Below, one piece after another: positions 14,100-21,822 of a stretch of DNA of 24,210 nt. Every line of letters begins with the position of its first letter. The stretch's first letter is position 1. The notes under the pieces were generated by a model that saw only the letters and a list, made by a program, of their open reading frames with translations, was not told the origin of the DNA and ran no database searches. Source of the stretch: JACJWR01 sp044326505 (GTDB lineage: Bacteria > Actinomycetota > Actinomycetes > S36-B12 > UBA10799); contig JBIRBF010000014.1 in NCBI GenBank assembly GCA_044326505.1, positions 1 to 24,210 of the forward strand. Reading direction: 5' to 3'. The position numbers were made by a program, and so were the translations under genes.

Positions 14100-16558
14100 G
14101 CACTGTCCTTCACGTCGGCACTGCTGTGCCACTCGGTCTCACCGGACCGCTCCCGGCTGTGTGCCTCGAGCGGGGCCCCGGGTTCGCCCGGTGCTGCGAG
14201 GCTCGGTTCCAGCCTGGGGCCAATGGTACGGCTGACTGTGAAGAGCAGCACCGCCCCCACTGCTCCGAGCAGGACCGCGATGGAGGTCTTCGCATCGTCG
14301 TCCAAGCGGAACGCGAAGAAGTTGGCCAGCCAAGGGATGAAGAGGAAACCGAGGAATGCCACTCCCATGGCGACGACGATCAGCAGTCGGAACCCCACGA
14401 GTGGACGGGCGATCATCGCCAGCACGGTCATGGAGATGATGAAGAGCGTGACCGCCGCCGAGGTTCGGGCCGACTCGACCGGCAGGCCCCGCCAGAGCGC
14501 CAGGGCGTAAGACGCGAACGACATCACACCGCAGATGATTCCGGCGGGAACGGCGAACACCAGCACCCGGCGGAAGAACCCTGGGGCGAATCGGCGGGTG
14601 TTGGGCATGAGCGCAAGGAAGAAGGCAGGCACCCCGATCGTCAGCCAGGTGATGACCGTCAGGTGCCGCGGGAGGAACACGAACTCGACCGCGAAGATCT
14701 CGGTCAAGGTGAACACGACGACCAGCAGGCTGAGTACGGCCGAGTAGAAGCTCTTTGTCAGGAAGAGCGAGCTGACCCGCTCGATGTTGCCCAGCACGCG
14801 GCGCCCCTCGGCAACCACCGAGGGCATGACGGCGAAGGAGTTGTCGAGCAGGACGATCTGGGCCACCGCGCGGGTGGCAGCGGCGCCTGAGCCCATGGCG
14901 ATGCCCAGGTCCGAGTCCTTCAGCGCGAGCACATCGTTGACACCGTCGCCAGTCATGGCAACCGTGTGGCCGCGCGATTGCAGCGCCTTGACCATGGCGC
15001 GCTTCTGGGCCGGCGTGACCCGGCCGAAGACGCCGTGGGATTCCAGCACATCGGCCAGCTCGTCGGTGTCGGTCGGCAGGTCGCGGGCGTCGAACGGGTC
15101 GTCGGCGCGTGGGATGCCGGCGGCAGCGGCGATCGCCCCAACGGTGACCGGGTTGTCCCCGGAGATCACCTTCACGTCGACGTCCTGGTCCAGGAAGTAC
15201 GCCACTGTGCCGGCCGCGTCCGGCCGGAGCTGCTGGTCGATGCTCACCAGTGCCGTCGGCACGACCTCGCCGGCTCCATCCTCAGCGCTCGGCGGCGCGC
15301 CGATCGCACGTCCGAGCAGCAGCACCCGGGCACCCGATGCGGCCAGGGCGTCGGCCTGCGGGCGCACCGGCGAGTCCGCCTCGAGCAGCATCTCCGGGGC
15401 GCCCAGCACCCAGCTGCCGTGATCGGCGAACGTCGCCGACGACCACTTTCGTGCGCTCGAGAACGGCACGGTTGCGGTCAAGCGCCAGCCCGGGTCGTCG
15501 TATGCCGCGGCGACGGCGGCCAAAGTGGGATTGGGGCTCTCCTCCGAGCCGCCGAGCGCGCCCAGCGCGGCCCGCGCGATGTCGCCGTCGCCGTCGCCAC
15601 CGTCCAGGATCACCAACTGCTGGACAGCCATACCCGGCTCGGTCAGGGTGCCGGTCTTGTCAACGCACACGACATCGACGCGGGCGAGCACCTCGACCGC
15701 AGGCATCTCCTGTACCAACGTGCGCTGCTGGCCCAGCCGGACGACGGCCACCGCCATCGCCACGGATGTCAGGAGCACCAGGCCCTCAGGCACCATCGTC
15801 ACGACGCCGGCCACGGTGCCCGACAGCGCGGTCTGCCAGTCCGGACTCGCGCGCATCTGCGAGATGAACAGCAGGATGCCCAGCGGGATGAGCACATAGC
15901 TCATGATCCGCACGAACCTCATGATGGAGTCCATCAGCTCGCTGCGGGTGACCGTGAACTTGCGCGCTTCGGCCGCGAGTTTGGTCGCGTAGGCGTCGGA
16001 ACCCACCCGGTTGGCCCGCATTAGGCCACCGCCGGCCACGATGAAGGACCCGCTCAGGACCTCGTCGCCCGGATGCTTCAGCACGGGGTCGGCTTCGCCG
16101 GTGAGCAGCGACTCGTCCGCCTCCAGCCCGCTCCCCGCCAACACCTCCCCGTCCACCACCACTTGGTCGCCGATCCGCAGCTCGACGACGTCGTCGAGCA
16201 CGACCTCGCTCGGCCGGACGGACACGGGCTCCCCGTTGCGCCGCACGATCGGCTTCGCCTCACCCACCACGGACAGCCGCTCGAGCGTGCGCTTGGCGCG
16301 GTATTCCTGGATAATGCCGATGGCCGAGTTGAAGATGATGACCAGCCCGAACAGCGAGTCCTGAATCGGCGCCTGCGCCACGATCATGAGCACCCACATC
16401 GTGCCGATGACCAGGTTGAACGATGTGAAGACGTTCTCGCGGAAGATGCTGGCCAGACTGCGGCTGCGCGGGTCGGGAGCCTCGTTGACCTGTCCGGCCG
16501 CCACTCGCTCGGCGACCTCCTCGCTGGTGAGGCCGTCGGCGCCGATCACCTGGGTCAT
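14096..16558 (-). CDS. Cation-transporting P-type ATPase, CtpE-like
   Basis: An 820-residue P2-like P-type ATPase in the cytoplasmic membrane. Motifs in order are the actuator loop LLTGEADP (151-158, with Ala in place of the Ser of TGES), MVPEGLVLL (255-263) in M4, the phosphorylation site VDKTGTLTEPG (D300), the hinge ISGDNP (465-470) and TGDGVNDVLALKDSD (536-550). C-terminal membrane helices run to about residue 780, then a hydrophilic tail. The PEGL motif and layout resemble mycobacterial CtpE, reported as a calcium-uptake ATPase, so Ca2+ is the best guess. ATG 16558 overlaps the ppx stop as ATGA and the end overlaps the isomerase. This gene interrupts the ppx-isomerase neighbourhood known from mycobacteria. 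Confidence 0.9.
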   Translation of the reverse strand: MTQVIGADGLTSEEVAERVAAGQVNEAPDPRSRSLASIFRENVFTSFNLVIGTMWVLMIVAQAPIQDSLFGLVIIFNSAIGIIQEYRAKRTLERLSVVGEAKPIVRRNGEPVSVRPSEVVLDDVVELRIGDQVVVDGEVLAGSGLEADESLLTGEADPVLKHPGDEVLSGSFIVAGGGLMRANRVGSDAYATKLAAEARKFTVTRSELMDSIMRFVRIMSYVLIPLGILLFISQMRASPDWQTALSGTVAGVVTMVPEGLVLLTSVAMAVAVVRLGQQRTLVQEMPAVEVLARVDVVCVDKTGTLTEPGMAVQQLVILDGGDGDGDIARAALGALGGSEESPNPTLAAVAAAYDDPGWRLTATVPFSSARKWSSATFADHGSWVLGAPEMLLEADSPVRPQADALAASGARVLLLGRAIGAPPSAEDGAGEVVPTALVSIDQQLRPDAAGTVAYFLDQDVDVKVISGDNPVTVGAIAAAAGIPRADDPFDARDLPTDTDELADVLESHGVFGRVTPAQKRAMVKALQSRGHTVAMTGDGVNDVLALKDSDLGIAMGSGAAATRAVAQIVLLDNSFAVMPSVVAEGRRVLGNIERVSSLFLTKSFYSAVLSLLVVVFTLTEIFAVEFVFLPRHLTVITWLTIGVPAFFLALMPNTRRFAPGFFRRVLVFAVPAGIICGVMSFASYALALWRGLPVESARTSAAVTLFIISMTVLAMIARPLVGFRLLIVVAMGVAFLGFLFIPWLANFFAFRLDDDAKTSIAVLLGAVGAVLLFTVSRTIGPRLEPSLAAPGEPGAPLEAHSRERSGETEWHSSADVKDSA

Positions 16559-17484
16559 TCGTCCAGCCCGTCCATCCGGCGCAGGATGACACCCTCGCGC
16601 AGCGCCCATGGACATAGCACGAACTCGTCGTGGCCGAACAGGTCCATGGCCGCCTCAGCCACCAGAGCCCCAGCGACCAACTGCCCGGCGCGGCCACTCG
16701 ACACTCCGGGCAGGGCCGCGCGCTCGGCCAGGGACATCGCCTCGAGTTGGGGCAGCCACTGCGCGATACCCTCCCGGGTGAGGACGCGCCGGACGTAGGG
16801 GCCCTCAGCCGAGGGTGCCGCGCCGGTGATTCGCGCGAGCTGCCGGAACGTCTTGGACGTCGCTACGGCCAGGTCCGCCGGACCCATCCGGTCGATACTG
16901 CTGACGATGTCCGCCATCACCGTGCGGATGTGCCGACGCAGCGCGCGCACCTCTTCTGGATCGGCCGGCGCGCTGGAGATGTGCGTCCTGGTCAGGCGGC
17001 CGGCGCCGAGCTCCAGCGAGATCGCATCATCGGGCTCCTCGTCGGAGCCGACGGCGATCTCGAGCGAGCCGCCCCCGATGTCGAACACGATCAACCGCCC
17101 GCTGCTCCACCCGAACCAACGTCGGACGGCGAGGAAGGTGAGACGGGCCTCGTCCTCACCGCTGAGCAGCTCCAGCCGGACTCCGGTGGCCTCTCGCACC
17201 TGTTCGAGCACCTGCTCGCCGTTTGGCGCTTCGCGGATGGCAGACGTCGCGAAACCCATGATCGAGGCGACTCCCGCGTCCTCAGCGACAGTGAGCGACT
17301 CCGTCACGAAGCCGATGAGCTTGGCCGCCCCCTCCGACGAGATGTTGCCGCGGGCGTCGAGGGATTCCGCCAGACGAAGTTCGATCTTGTGGCTGTGGGC
17401 AGGTGAGGGCGCACCTCCGTGCCGCGCGTCCACGATGAGCAGGTGGACGGTGTTCGAACCGACGTCGAGGACTCCAAGGCGCAC
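16555..17484 (-). CDS. Ppx/GppA exopolyphosphatase family protein (Rv0496-like)
   Basis: A 309-residue ASKHA-fold phosphatase acting on polyphosphate or pppGpp, cytoplasmic. Phosphate-1 motif GVLDVGSNTVHLLIVD (4-19) and phosphate-2 motif LIVFDIGGGSLEIAVG are intact. It is the short single-module type without the C-terminal HD domain of E. coli Ppx, as in mycobacterial Ppx1. It starts at GTG 17484 without a Shine-Dalgarno sequence; TAGCGT lies six bases upstream, so a leaderless message is likely. It leads an ATGA-coupled unit with the P-type ATPase and the isomerase-like gene. Confidence 0.92.
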   Translation of the reverse strand: MRLGVLDVGSNTVHLLIVDARHGGAPSPAHSHKIELRLAESLDARGNISSEGAAKLIGFVTESLTVAEDAGVASIMGFATSAIREAPNGEQVLEQVREATGVRLELLSGEDEARLTFLAVRRWFGWSSGRLIVFDIGGGSLEIAVGSDEEPDDAISLELGAGRLTRTHISSAPADPEEVRALRRHIRTVMADIVSSIDRMGPADLAVATSKTFRQLARITGAAPSAEGPYVRRVLTREGIAQWLPQLEAMSLAERAALPGVSSGRAGQLVAGALVAEAAMDLFGHDEFVLCPWALREGVILRRMDGLDE

Positions 17485-17490
17485 GGGGTC

Positions 17491-17496
17491 ACGCTA
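17491..17496 (-). promoter_or_regulatory. Candidate -10 box (TAGCGT) for leaderless ppx transcript
   Basis: TAGCGT on the minus strand at 17496-17491, then six bases (GACCCC), then GTG 17484. No ribosome binding site is present. It lies in a 45-bp gap just after a hairpin that could end the upstream gene. Confidence 0.55.
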
Positions 17497-17508
17497 CTCC
17501 GACGAATG

Positions 17509-17525
17509 CCCCGGCACGGGCGGGG
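17509..17525 (-). terminator. CCCCG-N7-CGGGG hairpin after the surface-protein gene
   Basis: A 5-bp all-GC stem with a 7-nt loop, located 5 bp past the stop of the minus-strand Tat-like protein and upstream of the ppx -10 box. It is a plausible weak terminator separating the two units; there is no U-tract. Confidence 0.4.
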
Positions 17526-17529
17526 TTGC

Positions 17530-18723
17530 TCAGGTCGCCCGGAAGTAGCCGGTGATGTCGATGATCACCTGCACCGGCGAGGTGTTGGCCCACGCCCGCA
17601 CGGCCCGGGTGTTCGGGTTAAGGGTGGTGATCATGCCGTTGGCGATGGACTGGTTGGCCTGAAAGTTGATGGCCGACGAGGTGAAGCTGAGCGCACCACC
17701 CGGTGCAAGTGCCACCCAGCCCGGCCCTGGCGCCCCGGTCACCGTGAGGTTCATGGCGACCGCCCGGGTGTTGGCGGGCACCAGATTCGGAGTCGTCACC
17801 GCCCCGGTCGCGGGATCGCGACCATCGGCGACGCTGATGTTGCGCGGGGTGCCCGGGACCAGTGGCGCGCCGGCGGAGGGCTGCGCGCTGCGTGAGTCGT
17901 ACACCCGGGTTGGAGTGATCGGAACGAAGGCGCCGGCGGACTCCTCGGACGCGAGCAGCCGCCAGTGCCCGGGCGACCCGCCGTGCACGCAGACCCACAG
18001 GGAGCCGTCCGCGGGCGCGAGGAGTTGGCCCACCGAGTAGGGCCCGCCGACCGGCGGACCCGATGCCACGTCCCGGTTGTCCAACCACAGCGCGGCGCCG
18101 GTCGTGGAGGATGCGTGCAAGCCCGGGCCCGAGCCCGATCGCGCCCACACCCCTGCGCCGGACTCGCCATCACCAACCACCCCACTGCCCGTGGTGGTCG
18201 CCTGCCCGTAGACCCCGAACCAGTTCCGCGCCACGCCATGGACCCCATGATGGGCCTGCGACTGTCCGTAGACGGCTGCGGAGGAGCCGGCAGCATAGGC
18301 GTACACAGCCCGCCCGAGGCCGTCGTTCTGGACAGCCAGAGTTTGGCCACCAGAGGTGGACTGCAGCGAGGTCGTCGAGCCCCCGGCATCGTTTACCGCG
18401 CCGTACTGCATGGCTCCAGTGCCAGCGGCGGCTGGGGAGGCGCCAGCGACCCCGGCCACGGCCCCGGCCGCCGCTCCGACGCCGCCGAGGAGCAGCGCGC
18501 GTCGGCTCCACTGTCCGCCTGGCGGCCCCGGATCGGCCGGACGGCCCTCGTCGCCGAGGCCGCTCTGGTGCTCCGATGCACCTGGGCGCGCCGACTCCAA
18601 GCTCGCGATCCGGCGCTCGGCATCCGCCCGCTGTCGCTCAAGGGACTCGATCCGCGCGTTGGACTCCGCACGCACGGCCGCGAGTTCGGCCCGCAGCAGC
18701 TCAATCAGTTCGTCGGAAGCCAT
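17530..18723 (-). CDS. Exported surface protein with N-terminal coiled coil and internal Tat-like motif
   Basis: A 397-residue protein. Residues 4-44 form a heptad-rich helix (IELLRAELAAVRAESNARIE region), and 46-70 is a Gly/Pro/Glu linker. QWSRRALLLGG (71-81) followed by an Ala/Gly hydrophobic stretch ending SPAAAGT is a twin-arginine-type signal placed about 70 residues in. Residues 140-205 hold short GV-G repeats (AVYGQ, GVHGV, GVYGQ, GVVGD, GVWAR) that suggest a beta-helix or fibre. The C-terminal 130 residues match the actinobacterial surface module typified by TPTRVYDSR, AVAMNLTVTGA, ALSFTSSAINFQ and IIDITGYF. AGGAGG lies 8 nt before ATG 18723, so the frame extending upstream is not used. 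The role is unknown; cell-surface structure or adhesion is inferred. Confidence 0.82.
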   Translation of the reverse strand: MASDELIELLRAELAAVRAESNARIESLERQRADAERRIASLESARPGASEHQSGLGDEGRPADPGPPGGQWSRRALLLGGVGAAAGAVAGVAGASPAAAGTGAMQYGAVNDAGGSTTSLQSTSGGQTLAVQNDGLGRAVYAYAAGSSAAVYGQSQAHHGVHGVARNWFGVYGQATTTGSGVVGDGESGAGVWARSGSGPGLHASSTTGAALWLDNRDVASGPPVGGPYSVGQLLAPADGSLWVCVHGGSPGHWRLLASEESAGAFVPITPTRVYDSRSAQPSAGAPLVPGTPRNISVADGRDPATGAVTTPNLVPANTRAVAMNLTVTGAPGPGWVALAPGGALSFTSSAINFQANQSIANGMITTLNPNTRAVRAWANTSPVQVIIDITGYFRAT

Positions 18724-18786
18724 CGCCGTCACCCTCCTGTGCGCCAGCGCGCCGCCGGGACAGCACGCGAAGACCACCTCCTCCAC

Positions 18787-18792
18787 ACGCTA
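18787..18792 (-). promoter_or_regulatory. Candidate -10 box (TAGCGT) for the surface-protein gene
   Basis: TAGCGT reads on the minus strand at 18792-18787. A +1 about seven bases further would give a leader of roughly 57 nt carrying the AGGAGG site before ATG 18723. Unlike the other TAGNNT boxes in this window, this promoter would give a leadered message. Confidence 0.4.
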
Positions 18793-18859
18793 GACCTCGA
18801 ACGCCCTGACGCGCATGCCCAGTTGGACCCGACGGACATGGACTACGCCGACCAGGCCC

Positions 18860-18865
18860 TAGGCT
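18860..18865 (+). promoter_or_regulatory. Candidate -10 box (TAGGCT) for leaderless transcript of the Cys-rich gene
   Basis: TAGGCT is followed by seven bases and GTG 18873. No Shine-Dalgarno sequence is present. It lies in the 149-bp divergent spacer shared with the surface-protein gene. Confidence 0.5.
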
Positions 18866-18872
18866 GTCGGCC

Positions 18873-19697
18873 GTGGTGGAGGTGGACCTGGGTTTCCCGC
18901 GCAGCTGGCTGGAGTTCGCCGACCCGGAGGAGCCGGGCAGACTGTTCCGCTGCGACACCACCTGGCTGCTGTCGCGGTGGACCTGCATCTTCGGCCGCGG
19001 TTGCCCCGGCATCTACGCCAACGCGCCCGACGCTGGCTGCTGCACCTTGGGTGCCCACTTCGCCGACGACGAGGACCGCGCACGGGTCAAGCGATGGGCC
19101 GCCGAACTGTCTGCGGAGCTCTGGCAGAACTACTCCGCCGGTCAGCGCAAGGGCATCGTGTCCAAGGATGACGACGGCGCACGGCAGACCCGGCGCTTTC
19201 AGGGCGCCTGCATCTTCCTCAACGCCCCCGACTTCCCGGCCGGCGGCGGCTGCGCGCTGCATCTGCTGGCCGATGAGCGGGGACTGGCACCGCAGGAGGT
19301 CAAGCCGGATGTCTGCTGGCAGCTGCCGGTGCGCCGCGACTACGACGAGCGCACCTGGGCGGACGGGACGACCAGTCAGGTGGTGGTGATCACCGAGTAC
19401 GACCGACGCGGTTGGGGACCCGGTGGCCACGACCTGGACTGGTACTGCTCGGGCGCCACGGAGGCACATGTGGCCGACGTGCCGGTCTACGTCAGCGAGG
19501 CCGAGACGCTGCGGCACCTGATGGGGACCGCGGGCTACGACAGGCTCGTCGACCTGCTTGAGGTCTCCGGCGACGGCCTGCCGCACCCAGCCGATCCACA
19601 GCTGCGCCGCGCTGCGCCGCCACGCCGCGCCGCCGGTGCCTCGGCGAGCCACGCGGCCGGCCAGGTGCGCGCCGCCGGAGAACTGTCGGATCCCTGA
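18873..19697 (+). CDS. Cys-rich conserved protein, YkgJ/DUF3109-like metal-binding (tentative)
   Basis: A 274-residue soluble protein. The N-terminal half has a cysteine cluster: C27, C38, C44 and the pair C56-C57 (LFRCD, WTCIFGRGC, AGCCTLGAHF). Later come GACIFLN, GGGCALHLLADERG and KPDVCWQLPVRR. The order (Cys cluster ending CC, then C-hydrophobic, GCALH, KP-C-P) resembles the YkgJ/DUF3109 group proposed to chelate zinc or iron, so a metal or Fe-S centre is likely; this is inference from pattern. The last 40 residues are Arg/Ala-rich low complexity. The start is GTG 18873 (GTG 18876 and 18882 also possible). radA follows 14 bp downstream on the same strand but has its own promoter-like box. 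Confidence 0.78.
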   Translation: MVEVDLGFPRSWLEFADPEEPGRLFRCDTTWLLSRWTCIFGRGCPGIYANAPDAGCCTLGAHFADDEDRARVKRWAAELSAELWQNYSAGQRKGIVSKDDDGARQTRRFQGACIFLNAPDFPAGGGCALHLLADERGLAPQEVKPDVCWQLPVRRDYDERTWADGTTSQVVVITEYDRRGWGPGGHDLDWYCSGATEAHVADVPVYVSEAETLRHLMGTAGYDRLVDLLEVSGDGLPHPADPQLRRAAPPRRAAGASASHAAGQVRAAGELSDP

Positions 19698-19699
19698 CT

Positions 19700-19705
19700 T
19701 AGCCT
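19700..19705 (+). promoter_or_regulatory. Candidate -10 box (TAGCCT) for leaderless radA transcript
   Basis: TAGCCT overlaps the end of the 14-bp gap upstream of radA and is followed by six bases (GCAGGC) and GTG 19712. No convincing -35 box is present. Confidence 0.5.
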
Positions 19706-19711
19706 GCAGGC

Positions 19712-21127
19712 GTGGCCAAGAACAGCAGTCCCGCCTATGCCTGTACCGCATGTGGTGCGCCCAGCCTGCGCTGGGCGGGCCGGTGCACTCGCTGTGGCGA
19801 GTTCGGCACGGTGCTCGAACGGGCGCCGGAACCCACCGGGCGCGGGACAACCGCCGGTCGCCCGACCCGTCCAGCGCGCCCCGTCACCGAGCTCACGACC
19901 ACTGCTCAGCGGCGGCTCAGCAGCGGGATCGCCGAGTTCGACCGAGTTCTGGGCGGCGGGATGGTTCCAGGTCAGGTGGTGCTGCTCGCCGGCGAGCCCG
20001 GGGTGGGCAAGTCGACGCTGCTGCTTGAAGTGGCGCAGGCGATTGCCGCGCGCGGCGAAACGTGCTTGTACATCTCCGGCGAAGAGTCCAGCGAGCAGAT
20101 CGGGGTGCGCGCGCGCAGGATCGGTGCCGACGCCGGCACCTTGTTGGTGGCCGATGAATCCGAATTGCCGGCCGTGGTCGGGCATCTGGAGGAACACGAG
20201 CCGGCGCTGCTGGTCATCGACTCGGTGCAGACCATCAGTTCGCCGCAGGTCGATGGCCGCGCCGGCGGGGTGGCGCAGGTCTTGGAGGTGACCCAAGCCC
20301 TGGTGCGGCTGGCCAAGGGCCGCGGCATGCCGCTGATCGTGATCGGCCAGTCCACCCGTGAGAACACGATCGCCGGCCCGCGGGCGATGGAGCACCTGGT
20401 GGACACAGTGCTGGCGTTCGAAGGCGATCGCTCGACGTCGCTGCGATTGCTGCGCGCGGTCAAGAACCGCTACGGGGCCGCCGACGAGGTCGTGTGCTTC
20501 GAGCAGACCGCCGAGGGCCTGCGCGAGGTGCCCGATCCCAGCGAGTTGTTCCGCGGGCACCGCGATCGGCCGGTGGCCGGCACCTGCACGACCGTCACAT
20601 TGGAGGGGCGCCGCCCGCTGGTCTCGGAGGTACAGGCCCTCGTAGAAGCGTCCAACGTGCCGACACCGCGCCGTGGCGTCACGGGCCTGGACAACAGTCG
20701 CACCTCGATGCTGCTCGCAGTTACCAACCAGGCATCCGAGCTGGGACTGGCCGCGAAGGAGGTGTTCGTCGCGACCGCTGGCGGGGTTCGGCTGTCGGAT
20801 TCGGCCGCCGACCTGGCGTTGTGCCTGGCGGTGGCGTCTGCGGCGACGGGAAAGGCGCTGCCCGGGGACTTCGCCGCCATCGGTGAGGTCGCCCTGTCCG
20901 GCGACGTCCGCCCGGTTCCCATGCTCGCCGAGCGAGTGGCCGAGGCCGCCCGGCTGGGGTTCCGCACGCTGCTAGTGCCGCCGCTTCGGCGCGGCAGGTT
21001 GATTGCCCCGTCTGGGGTGGACCTGGTCGAAGTGCGGCATCTGAGCGCTGCCATGGTCGAACTCGCCGCCCGGGGCCGTCCGCCGCTGGGCCTGGTGCCC
21101 AGCGGCGCCTCAGCTAGCCGAGGGTGA
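19712..21127 (+). CDS. radA: DNA repair/branch-migration protein RadA (Sms)
   Basis: A 471-residue RecA-like ATPase that promotes branch migration of recombination intermediates. The N-terminal zinc finger is C11-X2-C14 and C25-X2-C28. Walker A is GEPGVGKST (94-102) and Walker B is ALLVIDSVQT (165-174). The RadA-specific motif reads KNRYG (251-255) instead of the usual KNRFG, and the normally well-conserved GHVTK segment reads GQSTR (212-216). The C-terminal Lon-like domain includes GGVRLSDSAADLALCLAVAS and GEVALSGDVRPV. It starts at GTG 19712. The stop overlaps the convergent Ser-rich gene by 14 bp. disA, the usual actinomycete neighbour, does not follow. Confidence 0.95.
   Translation: MAKNSSPAYACTACGAPSLRWAGRCTRCGEFGTVLERAPEPTGRGTTAGRPTRPARPVTELTTTAQRRLSSGIAEFDRVLGGGMVPGQVVLLAGEPGVGKSTLLLEVAQAIAARGETCLYISGEESSEQIGVRARRIGADAGTLLVADESELPAVVGHLEEHEPALLVIDSVQTISSPQVDGRAGGVAQVLEVTQALVRLAKGRGMPLIVIGQSTRENTIAGPRAMEHLVDTVLAFEGDRSTSLRLLRAVKNRYGAADEVVCFEQTAEGLREVPDPSELFRGHRDRPVAGTCTTVTLEGRRPLVSEVQALVEASNVPTPRRGVTGLDNSRTSMLLAVTNQASELGLAAKEVFVATAGGVRLSDSAADLALCLAVASAATGKALPGDFAAIGEVALSGDVRPVPMLAERVAEAARLGFRTLLVPPLRRGRLIAPSGVDLVEVRHLSAAMVELAARGRPPLGLVPSGASASRG
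21081..21107. terminator. Perfect 11-bp hairpin at radA/Ser-rich convergent junction
   Basis: CGCCGCTGGGC (21081-21091) and GCCCAGCGGCG (21097-21107) pair perfectly around a 5-nt loop. The element lies inside the last codons of radA and 7 bp past the stop of the convergent minus-strand gene, so it can only be a clean post-stop terminator for the latter. Confidence 0.55.
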
Positions 21128-21815
21128 ACCTGGCTGGTGCGCTGGTCAAGGAATCATCGGCGACCGTGACGTCATAGCTTCCCGCGCGGGCCGGAGTTTG
21201 AGTGCTGCAACCCGGCTGGGTCACCACGGTCGGCCAGTCGCTTGTCACCTCGAAGGTCTTGCCCGGCGGGACGACCTGGACATCGGAGCTGCCGCCGGGG
21301 TTGCAGTCATCCGAGGACCACACGCGCTGGCCGCCGCTGGTCACCGTGAAAGTCACCGCCTTGGAGCCCACGTCCCAGGAGCAAGCCGTGTTCGACTCGT
21401 TGGTGAGCCGCATGATCATCTTCACGGAGCCACCCACGGCGCCGGCCTTCGGCTCAGGAACTGCCACCAAAGACAGGTCCGAACCGGAGCACTTGCCGCC
21501 GCTTCCCGAGGGCGATGCCGAGGCCGACTCCGACGCCGATGCCGACTCGGACGCAGAACTAGATGCCGACCCCGATGCGGACCCCGACGCGGACGAGCTT
21601 CCGGTCGGCGTCGCGGATCCGGACGGCGAGCCCGACGGCCGCGGCGACGCGCTGGGCGAAGGGCTCGCCGGAGCTGTCGTCGGGGAAGATCCACCCGACG
21701 GCCACAACAGGAAGAGAGCGATGATCACCAACAGCACCCCGCCGATCACGAGGGCGCGACGACGCCAATAGACCGAAGGGGTTTCGGGGCCGATCGGGTT
21801 CTTCAAACTGTCCAC
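21114..21815 (-). CDS. Ser-rich single-pass membrane protein (Rv3587c-like)
   Basis: A 233-residue membrane-anchored extracytoplasmic protein. It has a short cytoplasmic N-terminus with YWRRR, one transmembrane helix (21-38), then a low-complexity Ser/Ala/Gly/Pro/Glu linker (about 40-107). The C-terminal domain has four cysteines (C109, C145, C171, C203) and an Ig-like pattern (MIMRLTNESNTACSW, FEVTSDWPTVVTQPGC, GSYDVTVADD), similar in layout to DUF4232-type domains. Position between radA and mutY matches mycobacterial Rv3587c. It starts at GTG 21815 with no Shine-Dalgarno sequence, and TAGGCT lies seven bases upstream. The 3' end overlaps radA by 14 bp tail to tail. Function unknown. Confidence 0.85.
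   Translation of the reverse strand: MDSLKNPIGPETPSVYWRRRALVIGGVLLVIIALFLLWPSGGSSPTTAPASPSPSASPRPSGSPSGSATPTGSSSASGSASGSASSSASESASASESASASPSGSGGKCSGSDLSLVAVPEPKAGAVGGSVKMIMRLTNESNTACSWDVGSKAVTFTVTSGGQRVWSSDDCNPGGSSDVQVVPPGKTFEVTSDWPTVVTQPGCSTQTPARAGSYDVTVADDSLTSAPARFTLG
21512..21597. repeat. Degenerate hexamer repeat encoding the Ser/Ala/Glu linker
   Basis: About 86 bp of imperfect 6-bp units (GACGCC/GATGCC/GACTCC variants) lie within the minus-strand membrane-protein gene, encoding SAS/SES/SGS repeats. Copy number may vary by slippage. Confidence 0.6.
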
Positions 21816-21822
21816 GGCACAG

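Noticed and set aside
13278..14510. 410-codon plus-strand open frame
   Set aside because: It crosses antisense through both the isomerase-like gene and the end of the P-type ATPase, and shows no recognisable motif or ribosome site.
21530..21600. CRISPR-like short repeats
   Set aside because: The units are 6 bp, degenerate and contiguous with no spacers; they encode a Ser-rich linker.
21202..21771. Plus-strand frame with an Asp/Ala-repeat (calcium-binding-like) stretch
   Set aside because: It is the reverse complement of the Ser-rich linker repeat; the minus-strand gene has the membrane helix, start context and known gene position.
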